A stretch of 10,941 nt of DNA from Pleurotus ostreatus/Saccharomyces cerevisiae fusant (taxonomy: Eukaryota > Opisthokonta): NCBI GenBank assembly GCA_024196135.1, contig JAMQCK010001075.1, positions 1 through 10,941 on the forward strand, written 5' to 3'. Numbering within the stretch: position 1 is the stretch's first letter; each line of letters opens with the position of its first letter. Positions 1 to 8,086 of the stretch are shown here, piece by piece. The notes under the pieces were generated by a model, which saw nothing but the letters and a program-made list of their open reading frames with translations, made no database searches and was not told the DNA's origin. A program made the position numbers and the translations under genes.

Positions 1-34
1 GCCCATCCCGCAGGCCACTCAACTCCACGCACAG
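1..34 (+). other. 3' end of an intron of the first F-box-family gene
   Basis: Branch-site-like CTCAAC at 18-23 and acceptor CACAG ending at 34 match the homologous intron of the downstream paralogue. A second AG at 12-13 would also keep the frame and add seven residues, so alternative 3' splice use cannot be excluded. Confidence 0.6.
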
Positions 35-691
35 CGCATTCTCATATACGATAACCGTGTGGTTCTGATGTGCTGTCCTTTGGACCGAGAAGCTATGCTC
101 GCGGCCTTCAACGCACGTGCTACGCCAATGGAAAAGCCTAACGTACGCGCGAAGGTAGTCGTCTTCGAATTTCCAGCCTATGCCGCAGGCTGCGATGGCA
201 TACGCCTGTGGCCGGTTGTGACCATGCGTCTTCGTCAGGACCAAAATCTGCACTGTCCTGAACGTGCTATACCAGACGAACTCTTCTCGTTTCAGGTGCA
301 CACTCGACTGCACGACGGAGAAGGTCGCCTTCACACCTATACCCTCGGCCGCCACCTCGAAAGCACGCGCCATTCTCCCACATATTGCATTGTCCCCCCT
401 TCGCCCAGCTTGGACGAGAGCTTCGCCAACTATAGTGCTGTTATTATGACGGCGTGCGACGGTGGTCAGGCCTACTTTGAGCAACATGGCATCCTCGCTG
501 GCATGGGCATGACGGTGCACCTGGCGAGGCTGGAGCCCACGGAGGAACAGATGCTGTTTCGGTCTTCCGTAAGGCTCGTGCAGAGCGCGCGGTATGACTT
601 GCGGAAGCTGTGTCACTCGTTCGATGTCACTTCGGGGAGATTCTGTGCCCTCTACACGGACGGCGAGCTCCTCGTTGCGGATTACATCTAG
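35..691 (+). CDS. F-box-family protein, last exon only (5' part outside window)
   Basis: This is the 3' terminal exon (218 codons plus TAG at 689-691) of a gene entering from the left edge. The exon is taken to begin at 35, after the acceptor CACAG (30-34), with a CTCAAC branch site at 18-23. This is exactly the layout at exon 4 of the complete paralogue downstream (CTCAAC 2504-2509, acceptor 2518-2519). The encoded segment aligns along its length with the paralogue's C-terminal part, at roughly half identical residues. Shared blocks include LIY(D/E)NRV, LFSFQVHTR, LHTYTL, MTACD, SVRLVQS and LLVA(D/E)YI at the C-terminus. The F-box would lie upstream, outside the window, so the F-box label comes from the paralogue. 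Function beyond a probable SCF substrate-recognition role is unknown. No internal stop suggests decay. Confidence 0.75.
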   Translation, partial: RILIYDNRVVLMCCPLDREAMLAAFNARATPMEKPNVRAKVVVFEFPAYAAGCDGIRLWPVVTMRLRQDQNLHCPERAIPDELFSFQVHTRLHDGEGRLHTYTLGRHLESTRHSPTYCIVPPSPSLDESFANYSAVIMTACDGGQAYFEQHGILAGMGMTVHLARLEPTEEQMLFRSSVRLVQSARYDLRKLCHSFDVTSGRFCALYTDGELLVADYI

Positions 692-826
692 TATCGATAC
701 GATAGCCATTAGCGAGCGAGGTTGGGCACAATCACGGAGGAGATAAGAGATACCTTGGCACAGCTCACGGTATGGACTTCGCATTGTAGTTGTGAGAGGA
801 AACCGCAGTCGGACAACTGGCCAGCG

Positions 827-856
827 GGTGTGGGTCCACCGCGCGGCATTTGCCGT
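827..856 (+). repeat. Double-dyad motif, copy 1 (3' of first F-box gene)
   Basis: A 14-base block, GGTGTGGGTCCACC, and a 13-base block, CGGCATTTGCCGT, are separated by three bases. Both blocks recur identically at 3280-3309, downstream of the second F-box gene, with only the three spacer bases changed. Each contains a small dyad: GTGG(GT)CCAC and CGGCA(TT)TGCCG. The flanks are strongly diverged. Confidence 0.7.
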
Positions 857-1375
857 CCGTGGGCCGCTGCGACAGCCGTTTTGGCTGTTTCTTTGTTCTT
901 TCATCGTCCCTGACGCAGTGTCGGCGCGCGACTCCTATACTTGTAGCGTCAACCTCTTTAGCCACAGGTGCTTACTGTATGTCCCTACTGGAGTATGATC
1001 GCCGCATGTATTGCAGCCTGACGGCTTGAGGATGGTAGCAGGGTCACTGAAGATTACCTATGACCGTGGCACATGCCTGTACGTCTCCGCCTACTGGACG
1101 AGCCGAGTTATTACTGACGCACGGATATCACTAGGGTCCGAGCAGGCACTGGCATCGACATCCTTCCGTCCTGCATGGTGTTCATGTTGTAGTTTCACCG
1201 CGCGCTCCTAGCTTCTGGGGAAGGCGGGCGACGTACGTAAAACTCAAAAGTGGGTTCCGTCTTCCACCACGTTGCTTACACACACCCTCAGGCATCAACG
1301 TTGCCTCTGACCCTCGTACAGGTGGTCAAACCACCTTTTCTCTTGCCACCCTTTGGATTTCCAGACCTATCTAGC

Positions 1376-1383
1376 TTTTATAA
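1376..1383 (+). promoter_or_regulatory. Possible TATA element of the second F-box gene
   Basis: TTTTATAA lies about 100 bases upstream of the ATG at 1484, a plausible distance for a fungal TATA box with a short 5' leader. It is the only such A/T run in this GC-rich stretch. The assignment rests on position alone. Confidence 0.3.
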
Positions 1384-1483
1384 CGGGCGCTGCGAATTGC
1401 GGTCTGTTGTCTATCGCCTTCACGCTTTCCTTCGAGGCTCATCGAAGGATTCAATTCCCGGAGGCCTCCGTGTACACCTCAGT

Positions 1484-3188
1484 ATGCACGAGACAAAAGG
1501 CGTCCGTGCTCCGGCGGAAGCACAGCAGTTCCGCTTGGTCGACTTGCCGCCCGACGTTGTCGAAGTTGTTCTAAGCTTGTCACGTCCTCTCGATGTACTT
1601 GCGATGCGGGAGGTACGTCTAGCAGCTCATGCGCTTGACAAGAGTCTAACGACGTTGGCAGACATGCACTGCGCTGCACGAGGCGTCGCGTAAGCGCTGG
1701 GTGTGGTTGACCATCGCGCAGAGGACAGCTTTCATCTACGGAATGCCTCTCAGTCCTTCCGAACGCGCGGCGATGGGCCTCTCCGACTTGGAGCGCTTCG
1801 CTACCGCCCCGGGCCGCTCTTTCCACGCTCTCGTCGCGGCGTCGGGCCCATTCCGGGCTGGACGGGACGCTCTACTGCGTGAGATGCATCCGCGGAGCGA
1901 GGCCGTCTATACTCACCTTGCCGGACAATTCGGGTTTTACGACCTGATCTTCGTCTTCCCGGGCGGGGCGTACTTCATGATCACCAATGAGGACGAGGAC
2001 ATGACCCTATATCGCCTCCATCCGCATCCCAAAGGTCCTGAGCAGCTCTGCACGCTGCCCTACAGCGCTCGAGGGGAGCGCGACAGGAGGAACGAACATC
2101 ACCGAGGCGGTAACGCCGTCGCTGCCCATCAATTCTTGCAGGACGGGACCGTCCTGCAGATCGTCACATGGGGGAAGACATCGTGAGTAGCTTCCAAGCA
2201 CTGGGGAAGCGGCTGTAATTACGAGTATCTTTCTAGCTGTACTGCCGAGCCTTGGAAGATCTCGGTGTTCAATGTTGCTCTCGAGGGCGAGAAGACGGGC
2301 TTCCGCCTCGTTGCTTCTACCTCTGTCCCCCTTCGTCTCGAATACATGCGCAACGGCATCTCGCTTTTCGACACCCGCGTAGCGGTCGCTGACGGCTACA
2401 GTATCGTTGTATGGGACTTTGCACTCGGTCGACGGGTTTCGTGGATTCATGACCCCGTGGTTGATCAGGTGCGTTCCTCCTTGACCATGCGCACCTCAGG
2501 CTGCTCAACTTGCGGAAAGCGCGTTCTTATATACGAGAATCGTGTGATTCTGATGGGCCTCGTCCTACCCCGAGGCAGAGAGTCCGAGTTATTCAGCAGC
2601 CCCTTCAAAAGGGCGCCAGCCGCGAAAAATCCTCGTGTCCGCGCGAAGATATTTCTCTTCGAGATACCAGCGGATGCGGTGGGTCCCATCGACCTGCCAG
2701 GTGTATATATGAGCATTGGGCAGGATCACCTTGTGCATTGCCCGCGCCGCGCGTTGCCAGAAGCGCTCTTTTCCTTCCAAGTGCACACGCGCCGACCAGA
2801 CCAAGAAGGCCTTCTTCACACCTATACCCTCCGCCGCGACCTCGAGAGTACCTGCAAATCTCTCACGCACCTCAACGTTCCACCCGCACCTGGCGGGGAC
2901 GAGCACTTTGCCGAATCCAGCGCCATCATGATGACGGCGTGCGATGTCGGCGAGGTTTACTTTTCTGAGGAACAAGGCAACCTTGGTTACAACTGGGACA
3001 TGAACGTCCACCTGGCGTGGCCGGGACCGGTGGAAGAGCAGATTCTGCACCGAGGTTCTGTTAGGCTCGTTCAGAGCTTACAATTTCGCGCGTTTGGAAC
3101 GAGGATGTGTCGTGATTTCGACGCCGTTTCGGGGAGATACTATACGCTCTTACGGTCAGGTGGGCTTCTCGTTGCGGAATATATCTAG
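1484..3188 (+). CDS. F-box protein (complete, four exons)
   Basis: Exons 1484-1612, 1662-2182, 2237-2468 and 2520-3188 join in frame to 516 residues. Introns are 49, 54 and 51 nt, with donors GTACGT, GTGAGT and GTGCGT. ATG 1484 is the first in-frame ATG and has A at -3. Residues ~17-60 form an F-box: LPPDVVEVVL at 21-30, then a leucine-rich stretch, HEASRKRW (49-56) and W58. F-boxes of this kind bind Skp1 and present substrates to SCF (Cullin-RING) ubiquitin ligases. The rest resembles the beta-propeller-like C-terminal regions common in basidiomycete F-box proteins, for example VVWDF at 274-278, but no WD40 repeat is clear. Intron 3 ends at AG 2518-2519: the earlier AG at 2498-2499 would leave a 31-nt intron and break the frame. 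Residues from ~295 are paralogous to the exon at 35-691. The substrate is unknown. Confidence 0.82.
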
Positions 3189-3279
3189 CCTACCATCGAT
3201 ATCAAAACCGCTGTACTCGCGCCAGTCTTTCGACGTAGTGTTGTCTGCGAAAATAATTGACATCTTTGCCAAGTTTACA

Positions 3280-3309
3280 GGTGTGGGTCCACCCCTCGGC
3301 ATTTGCCGT
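3280..3309 (+). repeat. Double-dyad motif, copy 2 (3' of second F-box gene)
   Basis: GGTGTGGGTCCACC (3280-3293) and CGGCATTTGCCGT (3297-3309) match the copy at 827-856 base for base outside the three-base spacer. It begins 92 bases after the stop codon of the second F-box gene, against 136 bases for copy 1. Confidence 0.7.
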
Positions 3310-3475
3310 ACCGTCAAGACTGCGCCACGTGCCGCGTCATTGACTGCGAATCAGCGAAGTCTGGCCAATGCCAGTGGGTTATCAAGGAAATTCATTCCTT
3401 GCTATCCGCCGCGTAAGGCCTGCATTCACCCCAGTGAGCCGCTGCAAGCCGTGGACCTGCCGCAGCGGCGCCGCC

Positions 3476-3505
3476 GGCGGGTCCAAGGCGGGTCCCCGGC
3501 GGGAC
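3476..3505 (+). promoter_or_regulatory. Three 11-bp-phased GGCGGG boxes upstream of TAM41
   Basis: GGCGGGTCC at 3476-3484, GGCGGGTCC at 3487-3495 and GGCGGGAC at 3498-3505 start exactly 11 bases apart, about one helical turn. They lie 93-122 bases upstream of the TAM41 ATG and run straight into the TGACGTCA/CACGTG pair. They look like GC-box binding sites; the factor is unknown. Confidence 0.45.
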
Positions 3506-3521
3506 TTGACGTCAGCACGTG
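3505..3521 (+). promoter_or_regulatory. CRE-type TGACGTCA plus E-box CACGTG in TAM41 promoter
   Basis: The perfect 8-bp palindrome TGACGTCA (3507-3514) is a classic bZIP (CREB/ATF-type) site. One base later comes the palindrome CACGTG (3516-3521), a classic bHLH or bZIP site. The pair lies 77-91 bases upstream of the ATG at 3598. The 11-mer CTTGACGTCAG (3505-3515) recurs upstream of the Derlin gene at 9573-9583. Confidence 0.55.
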
Positions 3522-3597
3522 GCGCGTCGGCACGGATGAAAGCACCCCATAATTGTCACCAATCCCCTCCTCCCCAACCGTCATCTCAAACTATCCA

Positions 3598-4972
3598 ATG
3601 AGCCTCATCATCGCCGCCGTCAAGCCCCGCGCCCGCTCCTTACCTCTCCTCCTGCACGCCCGCACACTCGCCACGGAAACCTCCCACTCAGGCGGCAGCT
3701 CAGAACTACCGCCGTACATCCCGCCCAAGCCCCCAAACAACTCGAAGCCGCGGGCCTCGCTGGGCCCGCAGCCGCGGCAGACGAACTCCCAGCGGATCAT
3801 CCACCCGCGCGCGCTTCCCCCAGACTTTGGACGCAACCAGTTCCTCCCCGTCTCCAGCACGACGCGCGAGCTGCTCGAGTCGATCGTCGCCCAGTTTAAC
3901 GCGCCCATCCGCTACGCCTTCGCGTACGGCTCCGGCGTCTTCGAGCAGGATGGCTATCGTACCGTGGAGGCGCCCGACGGCGAGAAGCCCATGCTCGACT
4001 TCCTCTTCGCGGTCACGCACGCCGACCACTTCCACTCGATCAACATGAACCAGTTCCCCTCGCACTACCCGCTGTCCGCGCGCGTCCTGGGCTCGGACTA
4101 CGTGTCGCGCGTGCAGAACATCAGCCCCGGCGTCTGGTTCAATGCGTACGTGCCGATGAACGGTGTGGTGCGTACCAGAATCCCATCCCGGGTCGCGTGA
4201 CGCTGACGCGCGCCGCAGACGATCAAGTACGGCGTCACCACTGTGGACAACCTCTGCTCGGACCTGCTGAACTGGCGCACGCTGTACCTCGCTGGCCGTA
4301 TGCACAAGCCCTTGCGGATAATCAAGGACGACGCGCGCGTGCGGTTGACGCAGCAGGTTAACCTGACCTCTGCTGTTAGGCACGCGCTCCTCACCATGCC
4401 GGAGGAGTTCACCGAGGCGGAGCTGTTCGAGCGCATAGCGGGGATTAGCTATAACGGCGATCCGCGCATGGTCTTGCCGGCAGAGAACCGCTCGAAGGTG
4501 CAGAACATCGTCAAGAAGCAGGCGCCGCAGTTCAAGGAGCTGTACCACCGTCTCGTCGTCGGCCTCCCTGGTGTGCACTGGCCATCGTTCTCGTCAACGA
4601 TCAAGCAGGACACCTCGGCCCACGCGCGTGCGGCACACTTGCGCAAGCTTCCGTCGCACCTTCTTGCTGGCGTCAAGGGTCACTACTCGAGCGCCCTCGA
4701 TATCAGCGACTTCGGCGACAGCGCTGCGTGGGTCCGTATGGCCGGTGACGAGCGGTTGCCGGAGGTTATCCGTCAACGTATGTGTTATGTGCTCTCGCTA
4801 TGACTGGCAAGCGGCTGACGTCCCAACAGAAACCTCGTCCATCGTCAAGGGCCCAGCCACCATCCAGACGATGAAGGGTATTCTAAGCTCCGGCCTGGTC
4901 AAGAGCGCGCGCTACAGTGCAGCCAAGATCGGCAAGTGGTGGAAGGGCTCGAGTGGTGGCCAGGCGTCGTAA
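3598..4972 (+). CDS. TAM41: Mitochondrial CDP-diacylglycerol synthase TAM41 (phosphatidate cytidylyltransferase)
   Basis: Exons 3598-4167, 4219-4777 and 4830-4972 give 423 residues; the introns are 51 and 52 nt (donors GTGCGT and GTATGT, branch site CTGAC in both). In the family, TAM41 makes CDP-diacylglycerol from CTP and phosphatidic acid at the matrix face of the inner mitochondrial membrane, the entry step to phosphatidylglycerol and cardiolipin. Residues 1-26 are rich in Arg/Leu/Ala with no acidic residue, as expected of a matrix presequence. Family hallmarks are YGSGVF (110-115, nucleotidyltransferase core), MLDFLFAV (132-139), IKYGV (192-196), WRTLYLAGRMHKP (209-221), GDPRM (270-274) and a basic, tryptophan-containing C-terminal tail. 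Length is close to the usual ~400. The ATG at 3598 is the first in frame; no TATA box is seen. The identification is firm and the gene looks intact. Confidence 0.95.
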
Positions 4973-5931
4973 GGCGGGAGGTCCGTGCTTTTGGCGTAGC
5001 ATCTTCAACAACGGCCTGCTAACGATGACATGCAGATCCAGCTGCTCATTTCCGTGGCGTCACGTCGGAGTAGAGGTGTTAGTAGATGAGGAGACCGCGG
5101 GAGGCCCATGCCCGCGCTGCATAGCATAGTTCAAGGACGAGGTATCAATTGCATTTCACAACAATCGTTCTAATGTAGCAAGTACCGGGCATGTACATAA
5201 ACTATGGTAGCTTATGGGTAAAGATAATGGAAGGTTGGAGGCTCGAAGTCGCTACTCTGTTCAGGTTGGTTGTGGATGAAATTGTGTAAGTGCAGTGTGG
5301 TAATTGCCATATGTACCACTTGGAAAGATAGGCTGCCACTGAGAAAGAAGGATATGCTGCAGTGCCGTGGTCGGCTTGCGCTACCCAGTCTTATTCCCCA
5401 AGCTTCATAGCAACAACGAGGGCGAGAGGCGAGGATCAGTCATGGGAATAAACCTGCTGGCATTCGCACGCCACATCGTCTGTCTCCTGCCTTCACGTTG
5501 ACTCACCAGCGCGGTCCGCTGAAGGCGCCTGTGGGCGCACACAACAGCTGTTTGGCGCTCAGGCCATGCCTCGTACACGAGGCCCAGGCATGAATGTTGC
5601 GTCAGCCTCGACATAAACGCCGGCATCCCGGCATGTCTCGCTCTTTTGGGTAAAAAAGTTGTTGCCTAGCGACGAGAGCACTGCCGCCCCCTAGCAAAAT
5701 TACTCTGTTTGGAAGGGACCACCGAACGCCCATTCCTCGACACACGGGATCCACCACATCTCGCTAACACCACAAGGACAAGCAACACACCGTCAATCGC
5801 CCACAGCTTCATTTTCCCGGCGAACAGCGCCCTCCTGCGCCCGTGCCACTCAATTCTTTGGCTCGCCACTGAGCCACTCGAGCCCTTGCTAACATGGCCA
5901 AACAACCAAAATTTCCTTTCTTGAGGGAAGA

Positions 5932-5959
5932 GCAATCGAAGCAATCGAGGAGCAATCGA
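5932..5959 (+). promoter_or_regulatory. Triple GCAATCGA motif upstream of a TATA box
   Basis: GCAATCGA occurs at 5932-5939, 5941-5948 and 5952-5959, start spacings 9 and 11. The cluster ends 20 bases before the TATA box at 5980, typical of an upstream activating element. The binding factor is not recognised. Confidence 0.45.
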
Positions 5960-5979
5960 GGACGTCCGCGCCAGAAAGC

Positions 5980-5987
5980 TATAAAGG
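5980..5987 (+). promoter_or_regulatory. TATA box of the zinc-finger gene
   Basis: TATAAAGG lies 99 bases upstream of the ATG at 6079, within GC-rich DNA. A start site ~30 bases downstream would fall in the C-rich stretch near 6010-6030, giving a short 5' leader of about 50-70 nt. Confidence 0.65.
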
Positions 5988-6078
5988 GGGGCGGGCGAAG
6001 GCGGTTTCTGCACATCCCCCGCCCCCAGCCAACCTTCCAAACATCTATCCCGCCCGCTGCACCCGCTGAACACTCGCC

Positions 6079-8086
6079 ATGCCTCTCATGCCGACCTGTA
6101 TGGTGGGTGATGGTGCTATTTCCTTATTGGGTCAAGGGCGCGCCACTCATGGGTGTTGGGTGCAGATTTTCGACCACGAAGCGGATATTCCTGGCTTCGT
6201 CAATGACTGCTGCCTGGTTTGCGGCAAGCCCGTGAAGACGAAGCGCGCCCAGAAGAGCCACTCTCGCACTTTCCACCTCCGCCAGGACGTCTGGTCCAAC
6301 GTCGTTGAGACTCGGTTCGTTTCCACTACGTCCTAAGGCTCGGTTATTGTCTGATTTTGATTGCAGCCCGTTTCCCTGCCCTGATTGCCCCTACCGAGCA
6401 GCACAAGACATCACATTGAGATCGCACATCTGGGCGAAACAGTGAGTCACACACTTTGCTTCGGGCCGTCGGGCCGTCAGCTTTGCCACAACGTCCATCG
6501 AGGTGTTCGTTGTGCTGCTCTGCTGCGCTCTTCCCGCTCTTCCTCTACCACCTTTCGCGTACCTGAATGCTGACAATCCGCTCAGCACACACGAAAAGCC
6601 ATATGTCTGCAAAGTTTGCGGCCATGCCACGGCGAACGCAGGCGGCATGACGCGCCATAGGCAGAAGCATGGCAAGACCACTGAGCGCATCTACGAAGAG
6701 GACGACGCCAGCGAGCGGGAGCAACCCGCGGCGGGCCACGCAGGCCCTAGCCGCGCGACGCGGTCGGCGAAGCGGTACACGCCGTACAAGCAGACCGCCA
6801 GGAAGCCGAAGGTGACGAAGAAGGCGACCTCGTCCGAGACCTACGCGCAAGAGTCGCCGCGCCCCCTCTCTCCCACCTACGAGGCGCAGCCCGTCCAGCA
6901 GAAGGAGGTGTATTACGAGGTGCACCCCTCGCAATACGAGCGGACCCAGTATTACAACGCGCCCGCGGACTCGTACCCCTCAACTGCGCCTGCGAACTCG
7001 TACAACCCGAACGCGCCTGCGGACTCGTACTATCCGCCCGCGACCTCCGGGATCTACCCGCCTGTGCCACCGCCCACCTACAACACGCCCGCGCCTGCTT
7101 GCAAGCAGCAAGCACCCGTCTACCCGCCCGCCGCGTACAACAACAATTACGCGCCCGTCACCGCGCCGAACACGACCTACGCGTCGGCTTCGAGCTTCAA
7201 CCAGGCCTCGTCCTCGTCGAGCTCCTTCCACCTCGCGGAGGACTCTTCTGCTCCGCAGCTGACCGCCTCGGACATCAAGTTCGCCGGTATCTCGTTCCCT
7301 GCTGGTGCCAACCAGCAAGTGATCGCCTACGAAGTGCTTCCTGCTGATCAGGTTGGTGCGTACCCTGCTGTCCAGACCGACGCGTTTTCCGCCGCCGCCG
7401 AGCTCGAGGTCAGCGCGTCCTGGTACTACGCCCAGGAGTCCTCGCCCTACAACGCCCAAGCGTCCTGCCCCTACAACACCTCGTCTTCCCCCTACGACAC
7501 CTCGTCTTCTCCGTATGACTCCTCCCCCTACGGAACCAACTCTCCCCTCGAGAACCTCTCCTTCGATGCCACCGCATCGTCTCCTGAGGACTATGGGCTC
7601 CCAGCGACGCCCACGGCGCCCGCAGCCTTGAACTTTGCGCAACAGCAGTTTCTCGACCTCGCGCAGCAGCAGTCCCTCCTCGACCTCGCGCAGCAGAAGT
7701 CCTCGCCAGAGCCGATGATCGACTTCTCGCAGGATTCGATGCTCAACCTGTCCTTCGACTTCTCTCAAGAGTCGACATTTGACTTCTCGATGCTGGACTC
7801 CACACAGCAGCCCTACATCGATTTCTCGCAGCAGTCCCACATCGACTTCTCGCAGCTGGATCTTGACTTCACGAAGATGGGTGACTTGGACATCTCGAAC
7901 ATGGGCGACATGGACTTCTCGAATAAGGGCGACCTCGACCCCAACTTCGGCAACTACTCTCCCGAGTCGAACGCACACTACACGTCCAGCGCGTCCTACT
8001 CCTCTCCGCAGTCCAACCCGCCCCCCACCAAGGAGGAACTGGGCAGGATGTTCGACGAGTTCATCGTCGCGGGGCCGATGGCGTAG
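6079..8086 (+). CDS. Three-finger C2H2 zinc-finger protein with long disordered activation-like C-terminus
   Basis: Exons 6079-6314, 6367-6441 and 6586-8086 give 603 residues; introns are 52 and 144 nt (donors GTTCGT, GTGAGT; acceptors TTGCAG, CTCAG; branch site CTGAC in the second). The ATG has G at -3 and a TATA box 99 bases upstream. Three C2H2 fingers follow: C45/C48/H61/H66, C83/C86/H99/H104 and C112/C115/H128/H132. The last two are joined by HTHEKPY, close to the canonical TGEKPY linker. A basic patch at 163-183 may be a nuclear signal. From ~200 the protein is low complexity: Pro/Tyr/Ser-rich with three 9-residue repeats at 228-254, [SC]PY[NDG] repeats near 390-425, and a Gln/Asp/Phe-rich block (~453-559) of DFSQ-like motifs, as in acidic activation domains. 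The last ~20 residues look like an ordered amphipathic segment. It is probably a DNA-binding activator; target genes are unknown. Confidence 0.85.
6956..7036 (+). repeat. Three 27-bp in-frame repeats in the zinc-finger gene
   Basis: Units start at 6956, 6983 and 7010, exactly 27 bases apart. They encode NAPADSYPS, TAPANSYNP and NAPADSYYP. The bases are nearly identical across the first 21 positions of each unit, so the expansion looks fairly recent. Confidence 0.8.
7478..7530 (+). repeat. TSSSPYD in-frame repeat
   Basis: Two 21-bp units starting at 7478 and 7499 encode TSSSPYD, followed by a partial SSPYG unit. They continue a looser series of SPYN/CPYN motifs just upstream, giving five [SC]PY[NDG] motifs in a short stretch of disordered protein. 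Confidence 0.7.

Larger units (their letters stand above)
692..1483. other. Intergenic region between the two F-box paralogues
   Basis: No convincing gene is seen in these ~790 bases; open frames here are short and resemble nothing recognisable. It holds the double-dyad motif at 827-856, a GGTGGT/ACCACC inverted repeat at 1321-1335, a weak TATA-like TTTTATAA at 1376-1383, and an 8-bp inverted repeat at 1428-1449. The last three lie within 165 bp upstream of the next start codon and are probably promoter or 5' leader. Confidence 0.5.
3189..3597. other. Intergenic region and TAM41 promoter
   Basis: About 410 bases hold the 3' flank of the F-box gene, with the double-dyad motif at 3280-3309, and the TAM41 promoter. 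A CACGTG lies at 3326-3331, then the regulatory cluster at 3476-3521, then a pyrimidine-rich leader with CCAAT at 3558-3562. No TATA box is seen near the start codon. The TTG at 3553 opens the TAM41 frame but is not an ATG and was not used. Confidence 0.6.
4973..6078. other. Intergenic region between TAM41 and the zinc-finger gene
   Basis: About 1.1 kb without a convincing gene. The first part should be the TAM41 3' UTR and terminator. The middle (5130-5700) is less GC-rich and featureless apart from a short direct repeat, CCGGCATC/CCGGCATG, near 5620-5636. The last ~150 bases are the promoter of the zinc-finger gene. Minus-strand open frames at 5405-5626 and 5666-6073 show no family motif. 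No tRNA-like B box was noticed. Confidence 0.5.

Noticed and set aside
1250..1483. N-terminal extension of the second F-box gene from 1250
   Set aside because: The frame opens with GTG and has no ATG before 1484; the translation up to there looks like leader sequence.
2469..2499. A 31-nt intron using the AG at 2498-2499
   Set aside because: It is too short and breaks the frame; the acceptor at 2518-2519 gives 51 nt, keeps the frame and matches the paralogue.
3706..4578. Minus-strand open frame of 290 codons opposite TAM41
   Set aside because: It is a shadow of GC-rich TAM41 codons, shows no recognisable domain, and runs across the intron of a firmly identified gene on the other strand.
5666..6073. 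Minus-strand open frame of 135 codons upstream of the zinc-finger gene
   Set aside because: It lies over the TATA promoter and leader of the zinc-finger gene and shows no family motif.
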